Part shown: in pieces, positions 8,131 through 17,202 of the stretch
How the letters are laid out: every line of letters begins with the position of its first letter
How positions within the stretch are numbered: position 1 is the stretch's first letter
Assembly: GCF_015352985.1 (NCBI RefSeq)
Contig: NZ_JACYXF010000052.1
Location: 1-47,126 of the forward strand
Direction of reading: 5' to 3'
Source: Noviherbaspirillum malthae
GTDB lineage: Bacteria > Pseudomonadota > Gammaproteobacteria > Burkholderiales > Burkholderiaceae_D
Length of the DNA stretch: 47,126 bases
Made by a program: the position numbers and the translations under genes
Notes under the pieces: generated by a model
Told to the model about the DNA's origin: nothing
Seen by the model: only the letters and a program-made list of their open reading frames with translations
Databases searched by the model: none

Positions 8131-9852
8131 TTATTTCTTTTCCGTATCCGTCGAGAAGTTCAGCTGCGGCTCTTCGCTGCTGCTGCTTTCCTTGTTCTCT
8201 TCGGTCGAGAAGTTCAGGTTGGGCGCGCCGCTGTCGGTACCGCTGTCGGTGCCGGTGCCGCTGTCCGGGGATTCCTGGGTCGGAATGTCGATCTTCAGTT
8301 CGATCTGTTCCTTCATGTCGGTTTTCTTTTCGATGGACACGATGTTCGGGAACGCAATGATCAGGGCCACCATGATGATCTGTATCAGCACGAAGGGCAC
8401 CGCACCCCAGTAGATGTCCGACGTCTTCACCTCCTTGGGCGCCACTGAGCGCAGGTAGAAGAGGGCGAAGCCGAACGGCGGGTGCATGAACGAAGTCTGC
8501 ATGTTCACGCCCAGCAGGACGCCGAACCAGATCAGGTCGATGCCGAGCTTTTCCGCTACCGGGCCCACCAGCGGCACCAGGATGAAGGCCAGCTCGAAGA
8601 AGTCGAGGAAGAAGGCCAGGAAGAAGAACATGAGGTTCACGACGATCAGGAAGCCCATCGTGCCGCCGGGCAGCGAGGTCAGCAGATGCTCGACCCACAG
8701 ATCGCCGTTGACTGCGCGGAAGGTCAGGCCGAAGACGCTGGAGCCGATCAGGATGAACACCACGAAGCACGACAGGCGGGTGGTGGAATCCATCGCCTGC
8801 TTCATCAGCGACCACGACAGGCGGCGGTTCATCATGGCCAGCACGAGTGCGCCGAAGGCGCCCATGCCGCCGCCTTCGGTCGGGGTTGCGATACCGACGA
8901 AGATCGTGCCCAGCACCAGGAAGATCAGCGCCAGCGGGGGAATCAGCACGAACACGACTTTTTCAGCCATGCGCGAAAGCAGGCCGAGCTTGAAGAAGCG
9001 GTTGACCAGCGCAAGCACAAAGGCGCCGACAATACCCACGCCTGCCGAGTAGATGCCGACTTCGTCAGGTGCCGCGTTAGGGTGCTTGGCGCCGTAGTAG
9101 GACGCGAAGGCGAACGAGGCGGCCGTGGCCAGTACTACCAGCGCCAGCAGCGACACGACGCCGCTGTTGCCGTTCGGTTCGCGCAGGTTGCGCGCTTCGG
9201 GCGGCAGGGCGGGCACTGCGTGGGGCTTGAAAATCGATACGGCCAGCACGTAGCCGCCATACATTGCAGTCAGCAGCAGGCCGGGCGCGAACGCGGCCTT
9301 GTACATGTCGCCGACCGAACGACCAAGCTGGTCGGCCATCACGATGAGCACCAGCGAGGGCGGAATGATCTGCGCCAGCGTGCCCGATGCGGCGATGACG
9401 CCGGAGGCAAGGCGCTTGTCATAGCCGTAGCGCAGCATCACCGGCAGCGAGATCAGGCCCATCGAGATCACGGATGCCGCGACCACGCCGGTTGTCGCTG
9501 CGAGCAGCGCGCCGACGAAAATCACCGCATAGGCGACGCCGCCGCGGATCGGGCCGAACAGCTGGCCGATCGTGTCGAGCAGGTCTTCCGCCATGCCGGA
9601 ACGCTCAAGGATAAGGCCCATGAAGGTGAAGAACGGAATCGCCAGCAGGGTGTCGTTGGCCATGATGCCGAAGATGCGGTTCGGCAGCGCCTGCAGCAGC
9701 TCGGGCTTGAGCAGGCCGAGCTCGATGCCGAGCAGGCCGAAGAAAAGGCCGTTGGCGGCCAGCGCGAATGCTACCGGAAAGCCCGATAGCAGGAATACCA
9801 CCAGGGCGCCGAACATGATCGGCGCCATGTTTGCAATAAGGAACTGCTCCAT
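8131..9852 (-). CDS. dctM: TRAP transporter large membrane subunit DctM
   Basis: The large inner-membrane subunit of a TRAP transporter, carrying the substrate and sodium translocation path. It has 573 residues, longer than the roughly 430 of classic DctM. The N-terminal half shows FLLSGFPVAFALAANGLFFG, the IPFFTFMGLILERSGMAEDLLDT block, GATTGVVAASVISMG-like and SGTLAQIIPPSLVLIVMADQLG motifs typical of DctM. An insertion around residues 215-300 adds hydrophobic segments, as in the large DctM subclass that works with TakP-like proteins. The last roughly 60 residues are hydrophilic, acidic and Ser/Thr-rich, with PNLNFSTEE and PQLNFSTDT forming a repeat. GGAGA precedes the ATG. It follows dctQ by 17 bp and is surely co-transcribed. 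Confidence 0.93.
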   Translation of the reverse strand: MEQFLIANMAPIMFGALVVFLLSGFPVAFALAANGLFFGLLGIELGLLKPELLQALPNRIFGIMANDTLLAIPFFTFMGLILERSGMAEDLLDTIGQLFGPIRGGVAYAVIFVGALLAATTGVVAASVISMGLISLPVMLRYGYDKRLASGVIAASGTLAQIIPPSLVLIVMADQLGRSVGDMYKAAFAPGLLLTAMYGGYVLAVSIFKPHAVPALPPEARNLREPNGNSGVVSLLALVVLATAASFAFASYYGAKHPNAAPDEVGIYSAGVGIVGAFVLALVNRFFKLGLLSRMAEKVVFVLIPPLALIFLVLGTIFVGIATPTEGGGMGAFGALVLAMMNRRLSWSLMKQAMDSTTRLSCFVVFILIGSSVFGLTFRAVNGDLWVEHLLTSLPGGTMGFLIVVNLMFFFLAFFLDFFELAFILVPLVGPVAEKLGIDLIWFGVLLGVNMQTSFMHPPFGFALFYLRSVAPKEVKTSDIYWGAVPFVLIQIIMVALIIAFPNIVSIEKKTDMKEQIELKIDIPTQESPDSGTGTDSGTDSGAPNLNFSTEENKESSSSEEPQLNFSTDTEKK

Positions 9853-9869
9853 TTGAATGTCTCCGACGA

Positions 9870-10454
9870 TCAGTTGAGTTTGTTTGCGGCTTTGATCGCC
9901 TCGATTTCTTCTTCAGGCGTGGTCGCTTGCTTTTCGAATGCGCTCGCATCCACGTCGCCGCGCAGGAAGCCGATGCGCTTGATCAGTTCGGAGATGCCTT
10001 GCAGGGCCAGCAGCAGGAAGCCAACCGGAATCAGGAGTTTCGCGGGCCAGATGATCAGGCCGCCAGCGTTGCTCGAGACTTCCTGGTTCTGAATGGAAAC
10101 CCATGCGTAAGGAATTGCATAGTACAGAATGATCAGGGTGATCGGCAGCAGGAACAGCAGGAAGCCGAAGATGTCGATCCAGACTTGGGTGCGCTTGGAG
10201 AATCGGCCTGCGATGACGTCGATGCGGACATGTTCGTTGCGGCGCAGCGTGTAGGAGGTCGCGAGCAGGAAGATGGCAGAGAACAGGTACCACTGGATCT
10301 CCAGCCAGGCGTTGGAACTGGTGTTGAAGGTGTAACGGACCAGCGCATTGCCTGTGCAGATCAGTACCGAAACGAGAAGAGCCCAGCTGATGCCGTTCCC
10401 TATTTTTTCATTGAGGGTATCAATGAATCTCGATAACGAGAGTAAAAAAGACAT
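9870..10454 (-). CDS. dctQ: TRAP transporter small membrane subunit DctQ
   Basis: The small four-helix inner-membrane subunit of the TRAP transporter, required with DctM for uptake. It has 194 residues. Hydrophobic segments are seen near residues 18-38, 50-70, 90-112 and 135-158. The DctQ feature YTFNTSSNAWLEIQWYLFSAIFLLATSYTLRRNEHVRIDVI is clear in parts: WLEIQWYLF, then a helix, then RRNEHVRIDV. The hydrophilic C-terminus (about 40 residues) is charged. GGAG sits 8 nt before the ATG. It is the first gene of dctQ-dctM. On the minus strand a TATACT hexamer at 10578-10573 could be its -10, but no matching -35 is obvious. Confidence 0.92.
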   Translation of the reverse strand: MSFLLSLSRFIDTLNEKIGNGISWALLVSVLICTGNALVRYTFNTSSNAWLEIQWYLFSAIFLLATSYTLRRNEHVRIDVIAGRFSKRTQVWIDIFGFLLFLLPITLIILYYAIPYAWVSIQNQEVSSNAGGLIIWPAKLLIPVGFLLLALQGISELIKRIGFLRGDVDASAFEKQATTPEEEIEAIKAANKLN

Positions 10455-10924
10455 GATTGTGTCTCCATGAATGAAAAATCATTGCTGTCGGCCGCTTTGT
10501 TTTTGTAGGCGCGGTCCGTGGCGCGTGAGTGTCGATTTGTAGCTAAAAGTAAGGCTACTTTCAGGCTCGGGCAGTATATGTCATTTCAACTTGCGAACGA
10601 ACACTTCCCCGCTGCGGGCGCAATACTTTTCATGTTGCGCGGCAAAAGCGGCCCGTTTTTTTCATTAATCGAGTATTAGCGCCTACGTGGTACTACTGAA
10701 GTTGGGCGGCTGGAGAACGAGAAGGAGGATGGAGAGGAGGGCAAGGCGTAAAGCGACAGAGCGCAGTCGCAAGCTTATCTCGTTTTACGGGACGAGCATT
10801 GATTTAAGCCGTTTTCGAGCGTGTGCCTGCACAGGATCGCGGCAAGTGTGCAACAGGGTGAAGCATTGAACCGGTGACGGCGGTGCCCGCGCTGCGAGCG
10901 CCGCCGATTTTACCCGGGTTGCAG
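10455..10924. other. 470-bp intergenic region between dctQ and argH
   Basis: This region holds the dctQM promoter and the argH 3' end. I see a possible dctQ -10 (TATACT on the minus strand at 10573-10578), a hairpin GCGCAA/TTGCGC at 10618-10640, and a GC-rich dyad CGGCGG/CCGCCG at about 10879-10909 just after argH. The latter has no T-run, so it is not a convincing terminator. Short open frames around 10687-10869 have no recognisable protein character. Confidence 0.5.
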
Positions 10925-12319
10925 TCAGCCCAACTGGCTGCGGACGTGGGCGATCGCCGCGCGCACCTGCGCAGGCGCGGTGCCGCCGATGTGGTTGCGT
11001 GCCGCCACCGAACCTTCCAGCGTCAGCACCTCGAAAACGTCTTGTTCGATCAATGAGGAGAAGGCGCGCAGCTCGTCCAGGCTGAGGTCGGTGAGATCGC
11101 AGCCGCGCTGCTCGCAGGCGCGCACCGCATGCGCCACCGCTTCATGCGCATCGCGGAAAGGCAGCCCCTTCTTCACAAGGTAGTCCGCAAGATCGGTCGC
11201 CGTGGCATAGCCCTGCAGCGCGGCTGCGCGCATGGCTTCCGGCTTGACGGTGATGCCGCGCGCCATGTCGGCGAAGATGCGCAGCGTATCGGTCAGCGTG
11301 TCGACGGTATCGAACAAGGGTTCCTTGTCTTCCTGGTTGTCCTTGTTGTAAGCCAGCGGCTGGCCCTTCATCAAAGTCAGCAGGCCGATCAGGTGGCCGT
11401 TGACGCGGCCGGTCTTGCCGCGGGCGAGTTCGGGAACATCCGGGTTTTTCTTCTGCGGCATGATCGAGGAGCCGGTGCAGAAGCGGTCGGCGATGTCGAT
11501 GAAGCCGACGCGCGGACTCATCCAGATCACCAGTTCTTCCGACATGCGGGAGATGTGCGTCATCACGAGTGCGGCGGCGGCGCAGAATTCGATGGCGAAG
11601 TCGCGGTCGGAGACGGCATCGAGCGAATTGCGGCAGACGTCGTCGAAGCCCAGCGTCTTCGCCACGCGCTCGCGGTCGATCGGGAAGGTCGTTCCGGCCA
11701 GCGCGGCGGCGCCGAGCGGCAGGCGGTTGACCCGCTTGCGGCAGTCGGCCATGCGTTCGGCGTCGCGGTTGAACATTTCCACATAAGCCAGCATGTGATG
11801 GCCGAAGGTGATCGGCTGCGCCACCTGCATGTGGGTGAAGCCCGGCAGGATGGTGTCTGCATGCTGCTCGGCCAGGTCCACCAGAGCCAGGCGCAGGTCG
11901 CGCAGCAGGGCGGCGATGTCGTCGATCGCGGAACGCAGGTAGAGGCGGATGTCGGTCGCTACCTGGTCGTTGCGGGAGCGGCCGGTATGCAGGCGCTTGC
12001 CGGCGTCGCCGACCAGTTCGGTCAGGCGTTTCTCGATGTTCAGGTGCACGTCTTCCAGGTCGAGCAGCCATTCGAACTGGCCGGAGGCGATTTCCGACTG
12101 GATCTGCGCCATGCCGCGCTGGATGGCGGCGTAGTCCTCGGCGCTGATGATGCCCTGATGCGAGAGCATCTCCGCGTGCGCCAGCGAGCCCTGGATGTCG
12201 GCGTCGGCCATGCGCTTGTCGAAGAATACGGAGGCGGTGTAACGTTTGACCAGGTCGGAGACCGGTTCGGAAAAGCGCGCCGACCAGGCTTCGCCCTTTT
12301 TGGAAAGTTGTGCTGTCAT
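10925..12319 (-). CDS. argH: Argininosuccinate lyase
   Basis: ArgH splits argininosuccinate into arginine and fumarate, the last step of arginine synthesis, as a cytoplasmic tetramer. The 464-residue protein is full length. It carries the fumarase/lyase superfamily signature GSSIMPQKKNPD (catalytic-loop Ser), plus LEDVHLNIEKRLTE, HTGRSRNDQVATD and LPGFTHMQVAQPITFGHH, all diagnostic of ArgH. The ATG at 12317-12319 (MTAQLSKKGEAWSARF) fits the family; an upstream start at 12373 would add 18 unrelated residues. It lies 95 bp downstream of ppc on the same strand. No other arg genes are present. Confidence 0.96.
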   Translation of the reverse strand: MTAQLSKKGEAWSARFSEPVSDLVKRYTASVFFDKRMADADIQGSLAHAEMLSHQGIISAEDYAAIQRGMAQIQSEIASGQFEWLLDLEDVHLNIEKRLTELVGDAGKRLHTGRSRNDQVATDIRLYLRSAIDDIAALLRDLRLALVDLAEQHADTILPGFTHMQVAQPITFGHHMLAYVEMFNRDAERMADCRKRVNRLPLGAAALAGTTFPIDRERVAKTLGFDDVCRNSLDAVSDRDFAIEFCAAAALVMTHISRMSEELVIWMSPRVGFIDIADRFCTGSSIMPQKKNPDVPELARGKTGRVNGHLIGLLTLMKGQPLAYNKDNQEDKEPLFDTVDTLTDTLRIFADMARGITVKPEAMRAAALQGYATATDLADYLVKKGLPFRDAHEAVAHAVRACEQRGCDLTDLSLDELRAFSSLIEQDVFEVLTLEGSVAARNHIGGTAPAQVRAAIAHVRSQLG

Positions 12320-12414
12320 GATGTGGATTCCGGTGAATCCGAGATTATAAAACAAGCGGGGACGCGCGGACATGCGGGCGCCCGGCAGCGCCGCATGTCT
12401 TCGTCCGGTCCGGG

Positions 12415-15273
12415 TCAGCCGGTGTTGCGCAGGCCCGCCGCAATGCCGTTGATCGACAGGTGGATGCCGCGCCGCACCCTTTCATCGGTCGTGCGGCCGT
12501 CCGCGACGGAAGCACGGTGCCGCTTGATCAGTTCCACCTGCAAATGATTCAGCGGGTCAAGATAGGCAAACCGGTTCTTGATGGAACGGGCCAGCAGCGG
12601 ATTGCCGGCAAGGCGCTCCCTGGCGCCGGTGATCGCGCCCAGGCAGGCGGCGACGCGTTCGTGCTCTTCGACGATGCGCTTGAAAATGCTGTTGCGCAGC
12701 CGCTTGTCGCTGACCAGTTCGGCATAGCGGGACGCCACCGCGAGATCGGTCTTGGCCAGCACCATGTCCATGTTCGACAGCAGGGTGGCGAAGAACGGCC
12801 ATTCCTTGAACATGGTGCGCAGCAGGTTGATGCGCCGCTTCTGCTCCTTGCCGTCTTCGCTGTCGTTGAGCCAGGCGTCGACCGCGCTGCCGAAGCCGTA
12901 CCAGCCCGGCAGCAGCAGCCGGCACTGTCCCCAGGAGAAACCCCAGGGAATGGCGCGCAGGTCTTCAATGCGCCGGCTTGCCTTGCGCGAGGCAGGGCGG
13001 GAGCCGATATTGAGTTCAGCGATCTCGGCGATCGGCGTGGCGGCAAAGAAGTAGTCGGTGAAGCCGGGCGTGTCGTAGACGAGATTGCGGTAGGCGCGGT
13101 AGGCGCGATCCGAAAGTTCTTCCATGACTTCCTCGAACACCGCCTGCTTGCGCGCCTGCCTGCCGGCGGATTCGTTCGGCATCAGGCTCGCTTCCAGCGT
13201 CGCCGCGACCAGCAGTTCCAGGTTGCGGCGGCCGATCTCGGCATTGGAGAACTTGGACGCGATGATCTCGCCCTGTTCGGTGAGGCGGATCTGGCCGTTG
13301 ACCGTGCCCGCCGGCTGCGCCAGGATCGCTTCATAGCTGGGGCCGCCGCCCCGGCCCACGGTGCCGCCGCGGCCGTGGAAGAGCCGCAGCTTGACGCCGG
13401 CGGTGTCGAACAGTTCGATCAGCCGGGTTTCCGCCTTGTACAGCTCCCAGTTTGAGGTGAGGAAGCCGCCGTCCTTGTTGGAGTCGGAATATCCCAGCAT
13501 GACTTCCTGCAGTTCGCCCTGCTGCGCTATCAGGCCGCGCACCTGCGGAATGGCCATGTAGCGCTGCATGATGTCGGCCGCGCAGCGCAGGTCGGGGATG
13601 GTTTCGAACAGGGGAATCACCATCAATTCCATGCAGGACGCCTTGCGGCCTTCCGCAGAGTTTTCCCAAGTGCCGTGCAGGAGGCCGGTTTCCTTCTGCA
13701 GCAGCAGGACTTCCAGCAGATCCGACACCGTCTCGGTATGGGAAATGATGTAATTGCGGATGGCCCGCTGGCCATAGCGCTCGCGCACTTCGCGTGCGGC
13801 GCGGAAAACGGCGAGCTCGGATTCGGTCTCGTCGGTGTAGGCGAGGTAGGGCGAGTGCAGCAGGCGTGGCTTGCCGAGTTCTTCCAGCAGCAGTTCGACC
13901 TTGGCCTCTTCCGCAAGGCCGGCATAATCCGACGCCACCTGGGCGCGCGCGAACAATTCCGCCAGCACCCGCTCGTGCACGTCGGAGCTTTGCCGCAGGT
14001 CGAGCGTGGCCAGATGAAAGCCGAAGATTTCCGAGGCGCGCCTGAGTGCCGCCAGCCTGGGCTTGATGAGGGCGGCGCCGTGGTGGCTTTTGAGCGAATC
14101 CGCCACCACCTGCAGGTCGGCCGTGAATTCGGCCGGCGTCGAGTAGGGCGCCGCGCCGCCGATTTCCTGGCGCAGCACGTGCGCCGCGCCGAGCGTGCGC
14201 GCGGTGGCGGCCAGGCGGGCATACAGGCCGATCAATGCGCGCCGGTAGGGTTCATCCATCCGGTGCGAAGACTGGTCGGGCGACTTGCCGGCAAGCGCCT
14301 GCAGCTCGTCGCTGACGCTGACCAGGAGTGTCGACACCGACAATTCCGCGCCCAGCGCATGGACTTCATCGAGGTAGAAATCGAAGATGGCGGTGGACTG
14401 GCGCACCAGCGCATGCTGCATCGTGCCGGCGTTGACATTCGGGTTGCCGTCGCGGTCGCCGCCGATCCAGCTGCCCATCTGCACGAAGGCAGGCAGCTCG
14501 CGGTCGGCCGCATGGCGCTGCGGGAACTGGGCCGCGATCTCGGTCTCGATGTCCTCGTACAGGCCGGGAAGTTCGCGCAGGAAGGTGATGCGGTAATAGG
14601 ACAGCGCGTTCTCGATTTCGTCGGCTACGGTGAGCTTGGTATAGCGCAGCATCCTGGTCTGCCACAGTGTCGCCACCCGGGCATGCAGCAGCTGGGTGTT
14701 GCGCGCCAGTTCCCGCGCGGTCAGCGGCAGGTCGCGCTCGGCAAGCAGGCGGGCGATTTCACGCTCCGCATCGAGAATGCTCTTGCGCTGCACCTCGGTG
14801 GGATGGGCGGTGAGCACCGGCGAAATCAGGGCTTCCTTGAAGAAGCTGCGCACCGCGGAACCGGGAATGCCGGCATCGTCCAGGCGGGACAGCGCCCAGG
14901 CGATGCTGCCGCGCTGCGCCGCCGAGCCGGCCAGCAGATGGGCGCGGCGGCGGCGGTTGTGGTGCTGGTCCTCGGCAATATTGGCCAGATGGGAAAAATA
15001 CGAGAAGGCGCGCACGACGGAGACGGTCTGGTCGCGGGTCAGCTTCTTCAGCATGCGGTTCAGCTCGGTGCCGGACTGGGCATCCGACTCGCGCCGGAAG
15101 CGCACCGCGGTCTGGCGCACCGTCTCGACCACCTGGAAGACTTCGTCGCCTTCCTGCTCGCGCAGCACGTTGCCGAGAAGACGGCCGAGCAGGCGGATGT
15201 CTTCCTTCAACGGTGCGTCCTTGTCAATCACTTGCTTCGCCGGACTCGCCGGGATATTCGCTTGTCTTGCCAT
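12415..15273 (-). CDS. ppc: Phosphoenolpyruvate carboxylase
   Basis: Ppc carboxylates phosphoenolpyruvate with bicarbonate to oxaloacetate, refilling the TCA cycle. The protein has about 952 residues, slightly longer than the roughly 880-930 typical of proteobacteria, mostly from an extended N-terminus. Both family signatures are visible: the catalytic His in VLTAHPTEVQRKSILD near residue 156, and GYSDSNKDGGFLTSNW. The glycine loop FHGRGGTVGRGGGP lies near residue 632. The protein ends in GIAAGLRNTG, matching the conserved C-terminal ...NTG. The ATG at 15271-15273 (MARQANIPASP) was chosen; in-frame starts at 15330 and 15336 are also possible and the ribosome-binding site is not decisive. It is divergent from hemC. 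Confidence 0.96.
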   Translation of the reverse strand: MARQANIPASPAKQVIDKDAPLKEDIRLLGRLLGNVLREQEGDEVFQVVETVRQTAVRFRRESDAQSGTELNRMLKKLTRDQTVSVVRAFSYFSHLANIAEDQHHNRRRRAHLLAGSAAQRGSIAWALSRLDDAGIPGSAVRSFFKEALISPVLTAHPTEVQRKSILDAEREIARLLAERDLPLTARELARNTQLLHARVATLWQTRMLRYTKLTVADEIENALSYYRITFLRELPGLYEDIETEIAAQFPQRHAADRELPAFVQMGSWIGGDRDGNPNVNAGTMQHALVRQSTAIFDFYLDEVHALGAELSVSTLLVSVSDELQALAGKSPDQSSHRMDEPYRRALIGLYARLAATARTLGAAHVLRQEIGGAAPYSTPAEFTADLQVVADSLKSHHGAALIKPRLAALRRASEIFGFHLATLDLRQSSDVHERVLAELFARAQVASDYAGLAEEAKVELLLEELGKPRLLHSPYLAYTDETESELAVFRAAREVRERYGQRAIRNYIISHTETVSDLLEVLLLQKETGLLHGTWENSAEGRKASCMELMVIPLFETIPDLRCAADIMQRYMAIPQVRGLIAQQGELQEVMLGYSDSNKDGGFLTSNWELYKAETRLIELFDTAGVKLRLFHGRGGTVGRGGGPSYEAILAQPAGTVNGQIRLTEQGEIIASKFSNAEIGRRNLELLVAATLEASLMPNESAGRQARKQAVFEEVMEELSDRAYRAYRNLVYDTPGFTDYFFAATPIAEIAELNIGSRPASRKASRRIEDLRAIPWGFSWGQCRLLLPGWYGFGSAVDAWLNDSEDGKEQKRRINLLRTMFKEWPFFATLLSNMDMVLAKTDLAVASRYAELVSDKRLRNSIFKRIVEEHERVAACLGAITGARERLAGNPLLARSIKNRFAYLDPLNHLQVELIKRHRASVADGRTTDERVRRGIHLSINGIAAGLRNTG

Positions 15274-15389
15274 GTTGAATGCTTGTCTGAGAGAAGAATT
15301 GGCGGCTGTCCGCCGAGGGTTCGCCCGCATGCGCATGATAGAATCTGCGCGCTGGCCCGGCCAGCGTCCATGAATTGAAAGAGCCCGTC

Positions 15390-16340
15390 GTGAAAGTTTC
15401 CCTTCCGTCCAAATTAGTGATCGCCTCGCGCGAGAGCCGTCTCGCCATGTGGCAAGCAGAATATGTCAGAGCAAGGCTGTCGGCATTATATCCGCAGTGC
15501 AGCATCGAAATTCTCGGCATGACCACCAAGGGCGACCAGATCCTGGACCGCACCCTGTCCAAGGTCGGCGGCAAGGGGCTGTTCGTCAAGGAGCTGGAAG
15601 TGGCGATGGAAGAGCGGCGCGCCGACCTCGCCGTCCATTCGCTCAAGGACGTGCCGATGGAGCTGCCCGAGGGCTTTGCGCTAGCCGCCGTGCTTGAGCG
15701 GGAGGACCCGCGCGACGCCTTCGTCTCGAATGATTACGCCTCGCTCGACGAACTGCCCGACGGCGCCGTCGTCGGCACCAGCAGCCTGCGCCGCCAGGCA
15801 TTGATCGCGAGCCGCTACCCCAGGCTGGAAATCCGGCCCTTGCGCGGCAATCTCGACACCCGGCTCGGCAAGCTCGACCGCGGCGAATATGCGGCGATCA
15901 TCCTCGCTGCCGCCGGCCTGAAGCGCCTCGGCCTGCCGCAGCGCATCCGTTCCCTGCTCGAGCCCGAGCAAAGCCTGCCGGCACCGGGGCAGGGCGCCAT
16001 GGCCATCGAAGTGCTCGCCGGCCGCGACGACTTGATGGAACTGCTGGCACCGCTCAATCATGAAGCGACCGCGCAGGCGGTGCGCGCCGAGCGCATGGTG
16101 TCGCGCGTCTTCGGCGGCAGCTGCCAGATACCGCTTGCCGCCTTCGCCACCGTCGACGGCCAGGGTGCAATGCATCTGCGCGCCATGGTTGGCACGCCCG
16201 ACGGCAAGCGCATTGCCAATGCCGAGGTGAGGGGCGACAGCGCGCTTCCGGAAAGCCTCGGGCAGCAGGTGGCCGATGCGCTCGGCGCCAAGGGCGCGGA
16301 AGACATTCTGGCCGCATGCAAGGCAATGGACGCTGGCTGA
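15390..16340 (+). CDS. hemC: Hydroxymethylbilane synthase (porphobilinogen deaminase)
   Basis: HemC condenses four porphobilinogen molecules into hydroxymethylbilane during tetrapyrrole and heme synthesis. The 316-residue protein has the expected features: IASRESRLAMWQAEYV, SKVGGKGLFVKELE, ADLAVHSLKDVPMELP, SSLRRQ, and the dipyrromethane-cofactor Cys in FGGSCQIPLAAFA near residue 243. The GTG at 15390 with AAAGAG seven bases upstream was chosen. A TTG at 15375 in the same frame has no ribosome-binding site. It is the first gene of a hemC-hemD-hemX-hemY run and is divergent from ppc. A TAGAAT hexamer at 15339-15344 may be its -10, but no -35 was recognised. Confidence 0.96.
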   Translation: MKVSLPSKLVIASRESRLAMWQAEYVRARLSALYPQCSIEILGMTTKGDQILDRTLSKVGGKGLFVKELEVAMEERRADLAVHSLKDVPMELPEGFALAAVLEREDPRDAFVSNDYASLDELPDGAVVGTSSLRRQALIASRYPRLEIRPLRGNLDTRLGKLDRGEYAAIILAAAGLKRLGLPQRIRSLLEPEQSLPAPGQGAMAIEVLAGRDDLMELLAPLNHEATAQAVRAERMVSRVFGGSCQIPLAAFATVDGQGAMHLRAMVGTPDGKRIANAEVRGDSALPESLGQQVADALGAKGAEDILAACKAMDAG

Positions 16341-16419
16341 AAGCGCGGTTTCCCTGCAGGCGGCGCATCCGCGCCTGCATTGCAATGACTGAGCTCTCCA
16401 TCCAAACAAACATCGAGCC

Positions 16420-17202
16420 ATGAACGACTCACGGCATCATCCTGTCGTCATCACGCGCCCGCTGGAACAGGCGGAACCGCTTGCGCAGCGCGTCGCCCGG
16501 GTCGGACGCAGGGCCGTGGTTTTCCCTTTGCTGGAAATCCATCCGCTCGATGACGAGTCGGCACTGCGCAAGACGCTGTGCGCGCTCAACGATTATGCGA
16601 TGGTGGCCTTCGTCAGTCCCAACGCCATTCATGCGGCCATGCGCCATGTCGCCGAGTGGCCGCAGCAGGTGGCCATCGCCGTGGTGGGAGAAGGCAGCAA
16701 GGCGGCGCTCGCCGGATACGGCATTACGCCCGCGAACCGTGCCATCTTCAGTCCCAGGGATGTGCGCCGCACCGATTCGCAGACCTTGCTCGACGTGCTC
16801 GACATCGAAGCCCTGCGCGGCCGGCGCGTGCTGATCGTGCGCGGCGAAAGCGGGCGCGAGCTGCTTGCCGATGCGCTGCGTTCGCAGGGAGTCAGGGTCG
16901 AACAGCTCGCCGCCTACCGGCGCACGGCGCCCCGCCTCGATGTGGCGGCAAGAGAGCAGCTGCGGTCGCTGGTGACGGAGCCGGCCGACTGGGTCATCAC
17001 CAGCTCGGAAGCCCTGCGCATCCTGCTGCAGCTGGTCCGAAATGACATGGGTGAAGAGGGAGTGGTTAAAATGCAACAGCAAAACATCTATGTGCCGCAT
17101 GTCCGCATCGCGGAAACTGCGGACGCGTCAGGTTTTCTTCATGTCGTCGAGACAGGTTCCGGCGACGATCAGTTAATAGCCGCGTTACAATCCCGAGCAT
17201 GA
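16420..17202 (+). CDS. hemD: Uroporphyrinogen-III synthase
   Basis: HemD cyclises hydroxymethylbilane with inversion of ring D to give uroporphyrinogen III. The sequence family is poorly conserved. The 260-residue protein begins VVITRPLEQAEPLAQRVARVG, has FVSPNAIHAAM and VGEGSKAALAGYGI, and later RRVLIVRGESGRELLADALRSQGVRVEQLAAYRR followed by WVITSSEALRIL, in the usual two-domain order. It follows hemC by 79 bp, and its TGA overlaps the start of hemX by 4 bp (ATGA), so hemD and hemX are translationally coupled. Confidence 0.92.
   Translation: MNDSRHHPVVITRPLEQAEPLAQRVARVGRRAVVFPLLEIHPLDDESALRKTLCALNDYAMVAFVSPNAIHAAMRHVAEWPQQVAIAVVGEGSKAALAGYGITPANRAIFSPRDVRRTDSQTLLDVLDIEALRGRRVLIVRGESGRELLADALRSQGVRVEQLAAYRRTAPRLDVAAREQLRSLVTEPADWVITSSEALRILLQLVRNDMGEEGVVKMQQQNIYVPHVRIAETADASGFLHVVETGSGDDQLIAALQSRA

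Noticed and set aside
10687..10869. A 60-codon open frame in the dctQ-argH gap
   Set aside because: Arg-rich, no ribosome-binding site and no homology that I recognise.
13675..15378. A 567-codon plus-strand open frame opposite ppc
   Set aside because: Antisense shadow of ppc; no protein family features.
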